From contig MESE01000088.1 in NCBI GenBank assembly GCA_001770855.1, positions 1-33,295 on the forward strand: 33,295 bases of DNA, read 5' to 3'. The notes beneath the pieces are model-generated. The model was not told the origin of the DNA. It saw only the letters and a list, made by a program, of their open reading frames with translations, and ran no database searches. Origin of the DNA: Burkholderiales bacterium RIFCSPLOWO2_02_FULL_57_36 (GTDB taxonomy: Bacteria > Pseudomonadota > Gammaproteobacteria > Burkholderiales > Burkholderiaceae_D). Shown piece after piece: positions 15,414 to 24,309 of this stretch (position 1 is the first letter of the stretch; the number at the start of each line of letters is the position of its first letter). The translations under genes were made by a program, and so were the position numbers.

Positions 15414-15635
15414 ATATGACTTAAATTAATCTGTTTATTTCCAATGACTTATATATTGTTTTTTGCCATGTGAAACATTTTCCCGAAAAATGGAATGGAT
15501 TTCCTGATTTGTTTCGAGGTCATATTGCACAATATGGAATTGTCTTTTCGTATCGTGGAAAAATATCGGTTTGGCAAAAAAGTCATCGCGCAAAAACGAA
15601 TCTCCGGTAACCGAAGTCTGACTATGAATTACCGA

Positions 15636-15736
15636 GGTTTTGGCAAGGCCGGACCGTTACGCAGGCATGGCAAAGGAGTATTGCCTTGCAAGGCAATACT
15701 CCTTTGCGCAGGCGCGAGGCCGTGCCTCGCAAAACC
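15636..15736. repeat. Nested inverted repeat with 38-bp perfect palindrome
   Basis: The core at 15670-15707 is a perfect palindrome (each arm starts GCAAAGGAGTATTGCCTTG). Outer sequences GGTTTTGGCAAGGC and its near complement ending AAAACC extend the pairing to about 101 bp. It lies between the sugar dehydrogenase stop and the aceA leader and may terminate dehydrogenase transcription or be a mobile palindromic unit. Confidence 0.7.
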
Positions 15737-15762
15737 CCTGCTTCACCATGCGCCGCAAACCG

Positions 15763-17043
15763 TCACAATCGCCATATCGTCAGGCCGGTTTCGCGCAAGG
15801 CATTGATGTCGCAACATGACTTCACATCGATGAAGCAGCCGGTCGGCTTGATTTTTGGCCGATAGTCGCCAATCGTCGTTTGCAGAAAGGTCTGATGTGC
15901 CACCGCCACGATAATGGCGTCCGCTTCAGGCAGTTCATCCCAAGCGGCAAGTTCGATTCCGTGTTCGAGGCGAACTTCGCGCGCGTTTGCCACCGGATCA
16001 TGTACATGCACTTGCACACCGAATGACACGAGTTCATGGATCAGATCCATCACCTTCGAATTCCTCAGGTCCGGTACATTTTCCTTGAAGGTGATTCCCA
16101 GGATATTGACCTTTGCGCCTTTGATCTGGCTGCCATTCTGGATCATCAGTTTCACGGTCTGCGCAGCCAGGAATTTTCCCATGCCGTCATTGATGCGGCG
16201 CCCCGCCAGAATCACATCGGGATGGTAACCAAGCATCTCGGCCTTGTGAGTCAGATAGTAGGGATCGACACCGATGCAATGCCCGCCGACCAGGCCGGGA
16301 CGGAACGGCATGAAATTCCATTTCGTGCCGGCCGCTTCCAGAACTTCGATCGTATCGAGTCCCATCATGTTGAATATCAGCGCCAGCTCGTTCATCAACG
16401 CGATGTTCAGGTCGCGCTGCGTGTTCTCGATGACTTTCGCCGCTTCCGCGACCCGGATGGATGAGACCCGGTGTACGCCGGCGTCGACAATTTTTTCATA
16501 CAGCGATGCCACCTGCTCCAGGCATTCCGGGCTGTCTCCCGAAACGACCTTGACGGTATTGGCCAGGATATGTTTCTTGTCGCCGGGATTGATCCGCTCG
16601 GGCGAATATCCGACTTGAAAATCCTTTCGCCATCGCAGCCCGGATGTTTTTTCGATGACCGGAATGCAGATTTCTTCGGTCGCGCCCGGATAGACCGTCG
16701 ATTCATAGACAACCGTCGTGCCGGATTTCATGTGCCGGCCTATGCTTGTGCTTGCACCGATCAACGGCGCCAGATCCGGTTTGTGTGCCGCGTCGATCGG
16801 CGTTGGAACCGCAACAAGTATGAAGTCCGCTCTAGAAAGTTCCGTCGCATCGGATGTGAATATCAATTGCTCGGCCGCGCGCAAGTCTTCGTAGCTCACC
16901 GTGCCGCTTGGATCGACATGGCGGCGACAGTTTTCAATTCTTTCCTCAGCCAGGTCATATCCTATGGTTGGCATCAAACGACCGAACGCGGCGGCCAGGG
17001 GGAGCCCGACATATCCCAGGCCGACAATTGCAATCACTGGCAT
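15763..17043 (-). CDS. tviB: TviB-type UDP-N-acetylhexosamine 6-dehydrogenase
   Basis: A 426-aa cytosolic NAD-dependent enzyme. The nucleotide-binding GLGYVGLPL is at residues 8-16. The central domain has VPTPID, ESTVYPGATEE and YSPERINPGDKKH. The catalytic cysteine is Cys256 in GGHCIGVDPYYLTHKAE. The long EAAGTKWNFMPFRPGLVGGHCIG block and RRINDGMG are characteristic of the Vi-antigen TviB/VipA branch, which oxidises UDP-GlcNAc to UDP-GlcNAcA, rather than of UDP-glucose dehydrogenases; the exact substrate still needs assay. It is divergent from the epimerase-HEAT-GT2-YaiO operon across 620 bp and probably supplies its uronic-acid precursor. A nine-G tract lies in its upstream region. Confidence 0.85.
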   Translation of the reverse strand: MPVIAIVGLGYVGLPLAAAFGRLMPTIGYDLAEERIENCRRHVDPSGTVSYEDLRAAEQLIFTSDATELSRADFILVAVPTPIDAAHKPDLAPLIGASTSIGRHMKSGTTVVYESTVYPGATEEICIPVIEKTSGLRWRKDFQVGYSPERINPGDKKHILANTVKVVSGDSPECLEQVASLYEKIVDAGVHRVSSIRVAEAAKVIENTQRDLNIALMNELALIFNMMGLDTIEVLEAAGTKWNFMPFRPGLVGGHCIGVDPYYLTHKAEMLGYHPDVILAGRRINDGMGKFLAAQTVKLMIQNGSQIKGAKVNILGITFKENVPDLRNSKVMDLIHELVSFGVQVHVHDPVANAREVRLEHGIELAAWDELPEADAIIVAVAHQTFLQTTIGDYRPKIKPTGCFIDVKSCCDINALRETGLTIWRL

Positions 17044-17663
17044 GGGGAGGTGCTTTCAGGCGGCGGATTGATACATAACGCCACGTGCTCTGGAGAGATT
17101 AAACGCATATCGATAATTGGTCGGAAAACAGCGTAGTGAAAATGAAGGGGCCGCGAACCGGCAATATCCCTGGTTCCCGATGATGGTCTTGATGATGAAG
17201 ACATATCTGTCGTTCGCTTCGCGCAATCCACCCCCCCCCACTCATTTCTAATGTCCACGGTTACTGAGCGTCACCGTGCAACAGAAATCAGAGGACGCCG
17301 ATCAATAATAAGTCGGGCTGGCGCAAGCAGGATTGACGCAAGGCAGATTCACGCACATGCATGTGGGAACGCAATGTTTCTTGTTCGGAAACCCCGCACG
17401 ATCGCATGTATGACGGCATGTGTTCCGGCCTGTTGAAATTTTAAGTGCGGGAAATTATCGAGTTGTAATCGCGATGCCGCCTTTGAGATAGATTAACGAA
17501 CAAGCTGGCAGTGGCTTTAATCGTCGGCTTTTCTATTGAGCAGATGCTGGATGTACTTTATCGTGAGAACACAGGTTTGTGAGCGGTAATGGGCATTTGA
17601 ATTTCCCCGATTGCACCAGTCATACCGTGTCCTTTGAGTAACCTGAGCTAACGAAGGTCATGA
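17044..17663. other. 620-bp divergent control region of the polysaccharide locus
   Basis: No gene is evident. It holds a run of nine C on the plus strand (17231-17239), a perfect CACATGCATGTG palindrome (17354-17365), and AT-rich promoter-like sequence around 17430-17520. Both the dehydrogenase and the epimerase operon must be transcribed from it. Its length suggests more regulation than a simple pair of promoters. Confidence 0.45.
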
Positions 17664-18638
17664 ATGTCCAGCACGTATCTCATTACCGGCGGCGCCGGAT
17701 TCATCGGGTCTCATCTCGCCGAATCTTTACTTGCCGATGGAAAAACCGTGCAGGTAATCGATGATCTGTCGACAGGTTCGTTGCAGAATCTGCAGTCGGT
17801 GCTTGATCATCCACGATTCACGCTGACGGTCGATACGATCATGAATCGGCAACTGATGGCCGACCTCATCGATCGAGCGGACTATGTTTGCCATCTTGCT
17901 GCGGTGGTAGGGACGCGTCGGGTTTTGGAGAGCCCGATCAACACCATCCACAACATCGTCGTCGGGACCAGCAACGTACTTGAGCTGGCGAGCGAGAAAG
18001 GAAAAGTCGTCTACGTCGCATCCACCTCGGAAGTTTACGGAAAATCCAGGGATCTTCCGTTCACCGAAGATGGGGATCTGGTGCTCGGCCCAACCAACAA
18101 GGGGCGGTGGTCCTACGCGTGCAGCAAGGCAATCGATGAGTATCTCGCGCTCGCCTACCATTGGGAACGCCAGCTACCTGTCGTAGTGGGCCGCCATTTC
18201 AATACGGTAGGGCCCAGGCAATCGGCTCGCTACGGGATGGTGCTGCCCCGCTTCATCGAGCAGGCTTTGGCCGAGCAGCCCATTACCGTGTACGGAGACG
18301 GTAGCCAGCGACGCTGCTTTTGCTATGTCGATGATGTCGTCTGGGCGATCAAGCGCCTCGTCACACGAGCCGATAATTACGGCAAGGTTTTCAACATCGG
18401 CGCGTGCGACGAAATCACCATTCTTGACCTCGCCCGACTGGTGAAGGACAAGGCGCGAAGCAGCTCGAAGATTGTTTTTGTTCCCTACGATGTAGCGTAT
18501 GACGATAACTTCGAGGACATGGTTCGGCGCATCCCGGACCTGCGGCGCCTGCAGGAGGCCACGGGTTACCGGCCTCGGACCGGCCTCGCGGAAATCATCG
18601 ACCGCATCATGGAGCTGCAGATGGCCAGCGCAGCATGA
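17664..18638 (+). CDS. NAD-dependent nucleotide-sugar epimerase/dehydratase (extended SDR)
   Basis: A 324-aa cytosolic enzyme of the extended short-chain dehydrogenase family. The NAD-binding GGAGFIG motif is at residues 9-15, STSEVYG is near 124, and the catalytic Tyr151-x-x-x-Lys155 (SYACSK) is intact. RHFNTVGPRQ and VYGDGSQRRCFCYVDD match UDP-glucose 4-epimerase and UDP-glucuronate decarboxylase relatives. It probably epimerises or decarboxylates the sugar nucleotide made by the divergent dehydrogenase; which reaction is open. It begins the plus-strand operon continuing with the HEAT, GT2 and YaiO genes. Confidence 0.85.
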   Translation: MSSTYLITGGAGFIGSHLAESLLADGKTVQVIDDLSTGSLQNLQSVLDHPRFTLTVDTIMNRQLMADLIDRADYVCHLAAVVGTRRVLESPINTIHNIVVGTSNVLELASEKGKVVYVASTSEVYGKSRDLPFTEDGDLVLGPTNKGRWSYACSKAIDEYLALAYHWERQLPVVVGRHFNTVGPRQSARYGMVLPRFIEQALAEQPITVYGDGSQRRCFCYVDDVVWAIKRLVTRADNYGKVFNIGACDEITILDLARLVKDKARSSSKIVFVPYDVAYDDNFEDMVRRIPDLRRLQEATGYRPRTGLAEIIDRIMELQMASAA

Positions 18639-18713
18639 CCGGAGCATATCGGCCGCTGCGGCAGACCGGCTGATGGAAGTCGTGGAGTTATCCCATCGGG
18701 AAATGTTTTTAGC

Positions 18714-19814
18714 ATGTATTCGATTCTAGTCAGCGTGTTTTTGTTGGTATTCCTCGCATGGCTGGGCCTGTCTGTCTATGTCGTGCTGAGCCGCTTGCGT
18801 CATGAACGGCGCAACAAGCTGCTTGGCAAAGCCATGTTGGAATTGGGCCATTCCCAGCCGGTCATGCTGAATGCCAAAACCAGATCGGATCTGGTCCTGC
18901 CCATCATCACCCGGCTGCCGCAACCGGTGGTCTACCGGACTGCCGCGGACGTTGCGGTATATGCGCCAGTTGCCCAGGTATTTGCGGTGCATGCACTGGC
19001 CCGATGGGGGGCAAACGTCTTTACGATCGCATCGGAACCGCGTCCGGAAACGGATCGTTGGGAACGCATCTCCGCGCTCTCGATCCTGGCCCAGGTAAAG
19101 GCGGACTGCGCTCACGATCTATTGTTCGATGCGCTGCAGGACAAGGACCCCGATGTCGCGTCGAGCGCCGCCGTGTTTCTCGGGCGGCTGCAGGATATGC
19201 GCGCTGCCGAGCGGCTGGTGACGGCGTTGCGCCTGAATCTGGTTCTTCCGTCCTTCATCGCCCGCCAGCTCGACAATTTCAAGATCCCGCTCGACGGTTT
19301 GCTCGAACCCTTGCTCGACCTGGACAGCGCGCCGGTTCGCTATTGGGCAGTGGTCCTGCTGGCCCGCCATGGCGGAGGAGGGGAGCGCCATGTTCAAAAA
19401 ATAGCACGCATGGCGGAGGATCCCGATCCGGTAATACGCAAGGCGGTTGTACAAACCCTGGGGATGCTTAAAGCATCCGATGAGGCGCTGACCATCTTGA
19501 CGCTGTTATATGACGACGTTGCGTTTGTTCGGGTGCATGCGGTCAGGGCGCTGGGCCGACTCAACCGGCCGGAATTCCGCGGCTCGCTGGTTGCCATGCT
19601 GGAGGACCCGGAATGGCGGGTGCGTCTGGCCGCCAGGGAGGTGCTCTCTTCGATGGAGCAGCCGCCTTCGCTCGCCGCGCCGGGCCGGTTCCAGGCTGCC
19701 GACGGGTTTCTCCGGACAAGCTTTGGGGGCATGGATCACGTGCATGCCTATTCGATCGACAATGCCATCAAGAAAACACGCATGCAAACAGGATCGGAGG
19801 CAGGGCGGCCATGA
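18714..19814 (+). CDS. Membrane-anchored HEAT-repeat protein
   Basis: A 366-aa protein with one N-terminal membrane helix (about residues 4-25) and a cytoplasmic remainder made of helical repeats. From about residue 115 the pattern of paired helices with DPDV, DMRAAERLV, DPDPVIRKAVVQTLG and DPEWRVRLAAREVL is typical of HEAT/PBS-lyase-type repeats, which act as protein-binding scaffolds. Its stop overlaps the GT2 start (ATGA at 19811-19814), implying translational coupling, so it probably binds and regulates or organises the glycosyltransferase. I know no characterised homologue in a polysaccharide synthase complex. Confidence 0.8.
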   Translation: MYSILVSVFLLVFLAWLGLSVYVVLSRLRHERRNKLLGKAMLELGHSQPVMLNAKTRSDLVLPIITRLPQPVVYRTAADVAVYAPVAQVFAVHALARWGANVFTIASEPRPETDRWERISALSILAQVKADCAHDLLFDALQDKDPDVASSAAVFLGRLQDMRAAERLVTALRLNLVLPSFIARQLDNFKIPLDGLLEPLLDLDSAPVRYWAVVLLARHGGGGERHVQKIARMAEDPDPVIRKAVVQTLGMLKASDEALTILTLLYDDVAFVRVHAVRALGRLNRPEFRGSLVAMLEDPEWRVRLAAREVLSSMEQPPSLAAPGRFQAADGFLRTSFGGMDHVHAYSIDNAIKKTRMQTGSEAGRP

Positions 19815-21217
19815 TGACGGCACCGCAATGGATGGTCAGCCTGGTCGAAGTCATATTCATACTGTCTTTGGCCTATGTCGGATTGGTTGCCATCGTCATG
19901 TTGACCATGCTGGCGCTGGCGTTGATCGAAGGACGCTACCGAAGCCAGCAGCAACGTTTCGAAGACCATGCCGGTCTCGCCCGATCCCGCTTTACGCCGA
20001 CGGTCAGTATTCTGGTGGCTGCCTATAACGAAGAAACCGGCGTACTTGCCGCAGTCGATTCACTGCTGCATCAGAATTTTCCGGAATTCGAAGTCATCCT
20101 TGTCGATGACGGATCAACCGACAATACGCTGGGCTTGCTGAGCCGGAAATATGGTCTCGAACGCAGCGATGCCGGCGGCCGGCCGCTGCCAAACGGGTAC
20201 AAGGATGTGGTGTGTTACAGCAGCCCGGTAGAGCCGCGGCTGTTGGTTCTGCACAAGCGCAACGGCGGCAAGGCCAGCGCCATCAATTGCGCGCTCGGTT
20301 TTGCCCGGCACCGTTACGTGTGTTGCGTCGACGGCGATACCATCTATGTTCGCGACGCGTTGTTGAAAGCCATGGCGCTCGTGGTCAAGGACCCCGCCGT
20401 CGTGGTCGGCGTCACCAGCCTGTTCGGCATCAATCACACGCCGGGAATCGGCGCAGAACAAGGGCCGCATGCGCTCGACCGCAATCTGCTGGGCCGGCTC
20501 CAGCATCTCGACCTGATGCGTTCCTTCATTGTGTATCGCCTCGCATGGAGCAAGCTCGGGTCGATGTTGTGCGCGCCGGGCGCATTCGCGCTGTGGCGCC
20601 GCGACGTGATCGCCGAAGCCGGCGGCTTCTCCAATAAATTCACCTGCGAAGACATTGAAATGACCTTTCGCATTCATGAAAAATTCCTGCGAGAGAAACG
20701 GCCGTATCGCATCGTGTCGCTGCAAGAGATGGTGGCACAGACCGAGGGGCCGGATAACGCATCCGCCCTGGTGCGCCAGCGGGCAAGGTGGCAGCGCGTT
20801 ACGCTGGAAACGGTGTGGCATTACCGGCGCATGTTTCTGCGTCCGCGCTATGGCATCGTCGGCATGCTCGGCGTGCCGTACTACCTTGTCTTCGAAGCGC
20901 TCGCACCGCTGATGCAAACCCTGTCCTTCATCGCGCTGGCACTGCTCATCGTCATGGGCCAGGTCAACTGGCCTTTGTATGCGGTATTTCTGGGCATTGT
21001 GGTTTTTGCCAATGCGATTCCGTCGACCATCGCGGTCCTTTTGTACGATCAGGCATATCGTCGATATCGCGTCCGTGACCTGCTTCGCTTGCTGATTCTT
21101 GGCCCGATAGACCTGTTTGTTTATCGGCCTATCCTGATGTATGCCGGATTGCGCGGCTCATGGCAATTTTTGCGTGGCGACAAAGGATGGGACAAATTCG
21201 TGCGGAATGTAAGGTAA
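19811..21217 (+). CDS. Processive-type family 2 glycosyltransferase
   Basis: A 468-aa inner-membrane synthase. An N-terminal membrane helix (about 10-40) is followed by a cytosolic GT-A domain with SILVAAYNEETG, Asp99-Asp100 in VDDGSTDN, Asp174-Gly-Asp176 (DGD), Glu280-Asp281 (CED) and the Gln323-Arg-x-x-Trp327 motif of processive enzymes such as cellulose, hyaluronan and PgaC-type poly-GlcNAc synthases. Several C-terminal helices could form a translocation channel. I start at 19811, after GGAGG, rather than at an upstream frame overlapping the HEAT gene. No PilZ domain is fused. It probably polymerises the nucleotide sugar made by the neighbouring enzymes (inference). Confidence 0.9.
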   Translation: MMTAPQWMVSLVEVIFILSLAYVGLVAIVMLTMLALALIEGRYRSQQQRFEDHAGLARSRFTPTVSILVAAYNEETGVLAAVDSLLHQNFPEFEVILVDDGSTDNTLGLLSRKYGLERSDAGGRPLPNGYKDVVCYSSPVEPRLLVLHKRNGGKASAINCALGFARHRYVCCVDGDTIYVRDALLKAMALVVKDPAVVVGVTSLFGINHTPGIGAEQGPHALDRNLLGRLQHLDLMRSFIVYRLAWSKLGSMLCAPGAFALWRRDVIAEAGGFSNKFTCEDIEMTFRIHEKFLREKRPYRIVSLQEMVAQTEGPDNASALVRQRARWQRVTLETVWHYRRMFLRPRYGIVGMLGVPYYLVFEALAPLMQTLSFIALALLIVMGQVNWPLYAVFLGIVVFANAIPSTIAVLLYDQAYRRYRVRDLLRLLILGPIDLFVYRPILMYAGLRGSWQFLRGDKGWDKFVRNVR

Positions 21218-21402
21218 TGCGGCGAGGCGGTGCTATTTTGGCTGCGAGTTAAAGTTGCTTATATGAGGTGTTTCAGCAAAAGGAGAACGTTTGTCTTAAA
21301 TCATGTTGCATCTGATTAACCGATTTTATACTTGGATTTTTTTGTGACGGAAACTTGCCGTTTCCACTTGTGATCGTGCTTGCTGCTACCTGGAGAATAA
21401 AA

Positions 21403-22248
21403 ATGAGCTTGATTAAGGCAGCCTTTCTCGCCCTCGGTGTTTATGTGCCTGTTCTCGCCATGGCCCAGCAGGCATCGCCAATGCCAAGCAATGTGTCGCC
21501 CGGCGGCACAGGCGTTGCCTCTCCCGGCGCGCCGCCGCAGGCAGCGCAACCTGCCGCCTCGGACCAGCGCACGAGGGTGGGCTTCTCGGGCTCCTATGAA
21601 AACCTGACTGGCACGCAACCGAGTTGGCACGACTACAGCGTGCGGCTGAACAGAAATTTCGGTTCGCGGCGAATTCTCGATGCGGCGATCACGGAAGCCC
21701 GCCGTTTCGACCGGCGTGATTCCCAGTTCAGCGCGATGTATTCCTCTCCGATTTCATCCAAACTAAGCGGAAGCATCGGAGGCGATTTCAGTCCCACTCA
21801 CCGTGTCCTTGCGCGCTACTCACTCGGCGGTACGCTGCAATATGAATTCGCGCCTGCATGGCTGGTGCATGGCGGCCTGAAGACGACGGAGTTCAACGAT
21901 GTGCGAGTGAACCAGGGATTGTTGATGCTGGAGCACTATTTTTCCGACTTCAGTTGGGCCTTGGGTGTCCGGCCCTCGCGGGCATTCGGAAGTTCGGCAA
22001 ACAGCACCGAACTGCGCGGCGGTTATTATTATGGCGATGGAAATTCGGTCAGCGTGTCGTTGTCGGGCGGCCGCGAAGCAACGAACATAGGCACCGGCAT
22101 CGTGCTGGCGGATGTCCGGACGATTGCTGTCTTCGGCCGTCATTGGCTGGATCGCAACTGGTCGACGCACTATGCTGTCGGCCATACGCGTCAAGGTGAT
22201 TTCTACACGAGGAATGGCATCAGCCTGGGCATTGATTACGCGTTCTAG
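21403..22248 (+). CDS. YaiO-family outer-membrane beta-barrel protein
   Basis: A 281-aa exported protein with a GGAG ribosome site. A signal peptide (residues 1 to about 22, ending AMAQ) precedes a Pro/Ala-rich linker and then alternating amphipathic strands: VGFSGSYENLTG, HDYSVRLNRNF, and a C-terminal strand SLGIDYAF ending in the aromatic residue typical of outer-membrane barrels. The layout matches the YaiO family, named from E. coli yaiO, which lies beside the glycosyltransferase gene yaiP. It is probably the outer-membrane exit for the polymer made by the preceding synthase. A gap of 185 bp may allow a separate promoter. Confidence 0.85.
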   Translation: MSLIKAAFLALGVYVPVLAMAQQASPMPSNVSPGGTGVASPGAPPQAAQPAASDQRTRVGFSGSYENLTGTQPSWHDYSVRLNRNFGSRRILDAAITEARRFDRRDSQFSAMYSSPISSKLSGSIGGDFSPTHRVLARYSLGGTLQYEFAPAWLVHGGLKTTEFNDVRVNQGLLMLEHYFSDFSWALGVRPSRAFGSSANSTELRGGYYYGDGNSVSVSLSGGREATNIGTGIVLADVRTIAVFGRHWLDRNWSTHYAVGHTRQGDFYTRNGISLGIDYAF

Positions 22249-22466
22249 AAGCGGGTTCGCACTGATTTCAGCACGATGAGACTCGACGCGCCGGAAGCAG
22301 GCGGCGGTCGCAAGGGGAAGTCATCCCCGTATCGTATGCACGACGCGTGACGCTTGCTTATCGAACGGCATTTGACGTCCATGGAAATTTAAAACGTCTC
22401 ATTTTCGATCGAAGAATCTGTAGTTTGACGCGCAGGATCTCTGAAGACAATTATTTCCAGAATGGA

Positions 22467-23234
22467 TCAGGGCGCATGGCAAAAGCGTCGAACCACATGG
22501 AACGCATAGCGCGCCGCCACCTTTTCAATGAATCGCATGAAGTCCACGGCCGAGCTTTCATCGGCGTCGTCGGAAATGGTGCGTATGATCGCGAACGGAA
22601 TGCCGAACTCGTGACACACCTGGGCCACCGCGGCGCCTTCCATTTCAACCGCAAGCAGATCCGGCAAACCTTGTTTCAACTGAAGCAGCCGCGCACGGCT
22701 GCTGACAAATTCATCGCCGCTGGCGATCAGGCCATGATGCAGACGCGGTTGCACATGCCGGAATTTTTCCCGGTCAACCGAGTCTATGGCCGCTTGAAAA
22801 TCCTGGCTGAGAAAGTCCCGTCCAGCCACGGCAAGCCGCGCTGATAATGCCGCATCCGTGGAAAATCGCGACAAGCCTGTAAGGGGGATTTCGAAACGGG
22901 GGAACAGCGGCGAAGCGTCCATGTCATGCTGGACCAGATGCGTTGCAATCACCAGATCGCCAACGCATATGTCAGGATCAGCCGAACCCGCCACGCCGGT
23001 GAAGATGATGTGACTGACATCGAAGCGTTCGATCAGCATGGCCGCCGTCGCGGCGGCGGCCACTTTTCCCATGCGGGACAACACACAGATGCAGTCGGTA
23101 TCCCACAAGCGGCCGCTGATGTAGTGCCGCATTCCCCTTGTGAGCGTTTGCGTGTCTTGCATGCTCTCGATCAGGCCGGCTTGCTCTTCCTGTACCGCGC
23201 TGATTATTCCGAGGCGAATTGCTTTGCTTGTCAT
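22467..23234 (-). CDS. mtnN: 5'-methylthioadenosine/S-adenosylhomocysteine nucleosidase
   Basis: Hydrolyses the N-glycosidic bond of methylthioadenosine and S-adenosylhomocysteine, recycling the by-products of polyamine synthesis and methylation. It is cytosolic. The 255-aa protein shows ISAVQEEQ (catalytic acidic residue near 16), FTGVAGSADP, AVEMEGAAVAQVC (ribose-binding Glu) and IIRTISDDAD (catalytic Asp), all diagnostic. It is slightly longer than E. coli MtnN (232 aa), with a small insertion in the middle. Convergent with the YaiO gene. It also removes SAH left by methyltransferases, but no specific link to the one at 4940 is implied. Confidence 0.92.
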   Translation of the reverse strand: MTSKAIRLGIISAVQEEQAGLIESMQDTQTLTRGMRHYISGRLWDTDCICVLSRMGKVAAAATAAMLIERFDVSHIIFTGVAGSADPDICVGDLVIATHLVQHDMDASPLFPRFEIPLTGLSRFSTDAALSARLAVAGRDFLSQDFQAAIDSVDREKFRHVQPRLHHGLIASGDEFVSSRARLLQLKQGLPDLLAVEMEGAAVAQVCHEFGIPFAIIRTISDDADESSAVDFMRFIEKVAARYAFHVVRRFCHAP

Positions 23235-23730
23235 ATTTTGTTAGACCCTCTTAAGCGGAAGGCACGCCGGGATAATCCACGGATATGGCGCAAGCTCGAA
23301 AAGCGCCCGCCCCGCCATTGAGCGACACCCGCTCACAAACCGGATTATACGGCGCAGGGAATCACAATGTCGATGCGGAGGATGTTGTCGGCCACAGTAA
23401 TTCCTGAAGAATTACAGGGTTCAGCATGCCGCCATTTTTAAGCTCCGTAATTCGGTCGATCTTGAAAATCGGACTCCGCCGCCCGTGAAAATATCCCCTG
23501 AATATGGGGGGCTGCTGCGGCGACAACAGCGGGTCTTCTTGGGCTGGACAGCATTGGTATCTAGCCTTAGACTCTCCTTGGATTTCAACGAAAAATAATG
23601 GCGCCTGACAAAATGCCGCTTGCGTCGGCACATCTTGCCATCGGCATTTTGCCAAACGCCATCACTATTCTTTTCCATCGGTTGGCAGACCACAACATAT
23701 CGCATGAAAATACAAATGGAATTGTATTCA
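23235..23730. other. Intergenic region, no convincing gene
   Basis: Divergent spacer between mtnN and the DUF4124 gene. It has only short overlapping frames without domains, a small inverted repeat (TAATTC...GAATTA, 23398-23414) and a CCCC-N7-GGGG hairpin near 23495-23510. Promoters for both flanking genes must lie here but are not distinct. Confidence 0.4.
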
Positions 23731-24228
23731 ATGTCAAGAATAAAATTTCGCGGCCGCCATGTATTGTTCGTTCTCGGCACGTTTGTACTGGCGTTTGCCG
23801 CACGGGCTGAAACCTATCGCTGCGTCGAAGATGGCAAGGTGATTTTTTCGGATCGCATCTGCGGCAACAACGCCGAGGCAATCAACGTCAAACCAGCGAG
23901 CGGCGACCGATCCGTTTCCCGCTCGTCTGAAGAAGCGTATTCTGCTTATTCGCGGCGCGAGCCGAAGCGGACCAAGAGGATAAAGCGGGAGGCATCATCA
24001 AGTGCCATGGTCGGCGCTTCATCGGCTCCGTATCCCGATGGTGGCGCCGCCAATATCGAAATAGCCCAACAGCAGCAGGCCAAGCTGATCAAATGCGTCA
24101 CGAACGAATACAACGCATGGCTCGCCAACCAAAAACATCCTCCATCCATAGCGGTGCAGGAAAGTGAGATGACCATTGCGCAAAGATTGTGCCGCCATCG
24201 TTTCCCCGGCGTGACCGGCAACAGATGA
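23731..24228 (+). CDS. DUF4124-domain exported protein
   Basis: A 165-aa protein if started at the ATG at 23731; ATGs at 23704 and 23716 are alternatives, and none has a good ribosome site. A signal peptide (hydrophobic VLFVLGTFVLAFAARA) leads into ETYRCVEDGKVIFSDRICG, the DUF4124 signature with its conserved cysteine pair, a small periplasmic domain of unknown function common in beta- and gamma-proteobacteria. The rest is a basic Arg/Lys/Ser linker, then a helix with a cysteine pair (KCVTNEYNAWL and RLCRHRF). It lies 81 bp before the lipoprotein gene and may be co-transcribed. Confidence 0.75.
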   Translation: MSRIKFRGRHVLFVLGTFVLAFAARAETYRCVEDGKVIFSDRICGNNAEAINVKPASGDRSVSRSSEEAYSAYSRREPKRTKRIKREASSSAMVGASSAPYPDGGAANIEIAQQQQAKLIKCVTNEYNAWLANQKHPPSIAVQESEMTIAQRLCRHRFPGVTGNR

Positions 24229-24309
24229 ACAATGATGCAGGCTACCGCATCCGAAGAAAAGCGGAGCGGGGCACGCAGATCCAATAAATATAAACAAGGG
24301 AGTCACCGA

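Noticed and set aside
20114..20917. 267-aa minus-strand frame
   Set aside because: Antisense shadow of the glycosyltransferase; composition rich in His, Gln and Arg without domain signatures.
23620..23655. Sigma-54-like GGCAC...TTGCC near the DUF4124 gene
   Set aside because: Spacing between the two boxes is two bases too short for a sigma-54 promoter.
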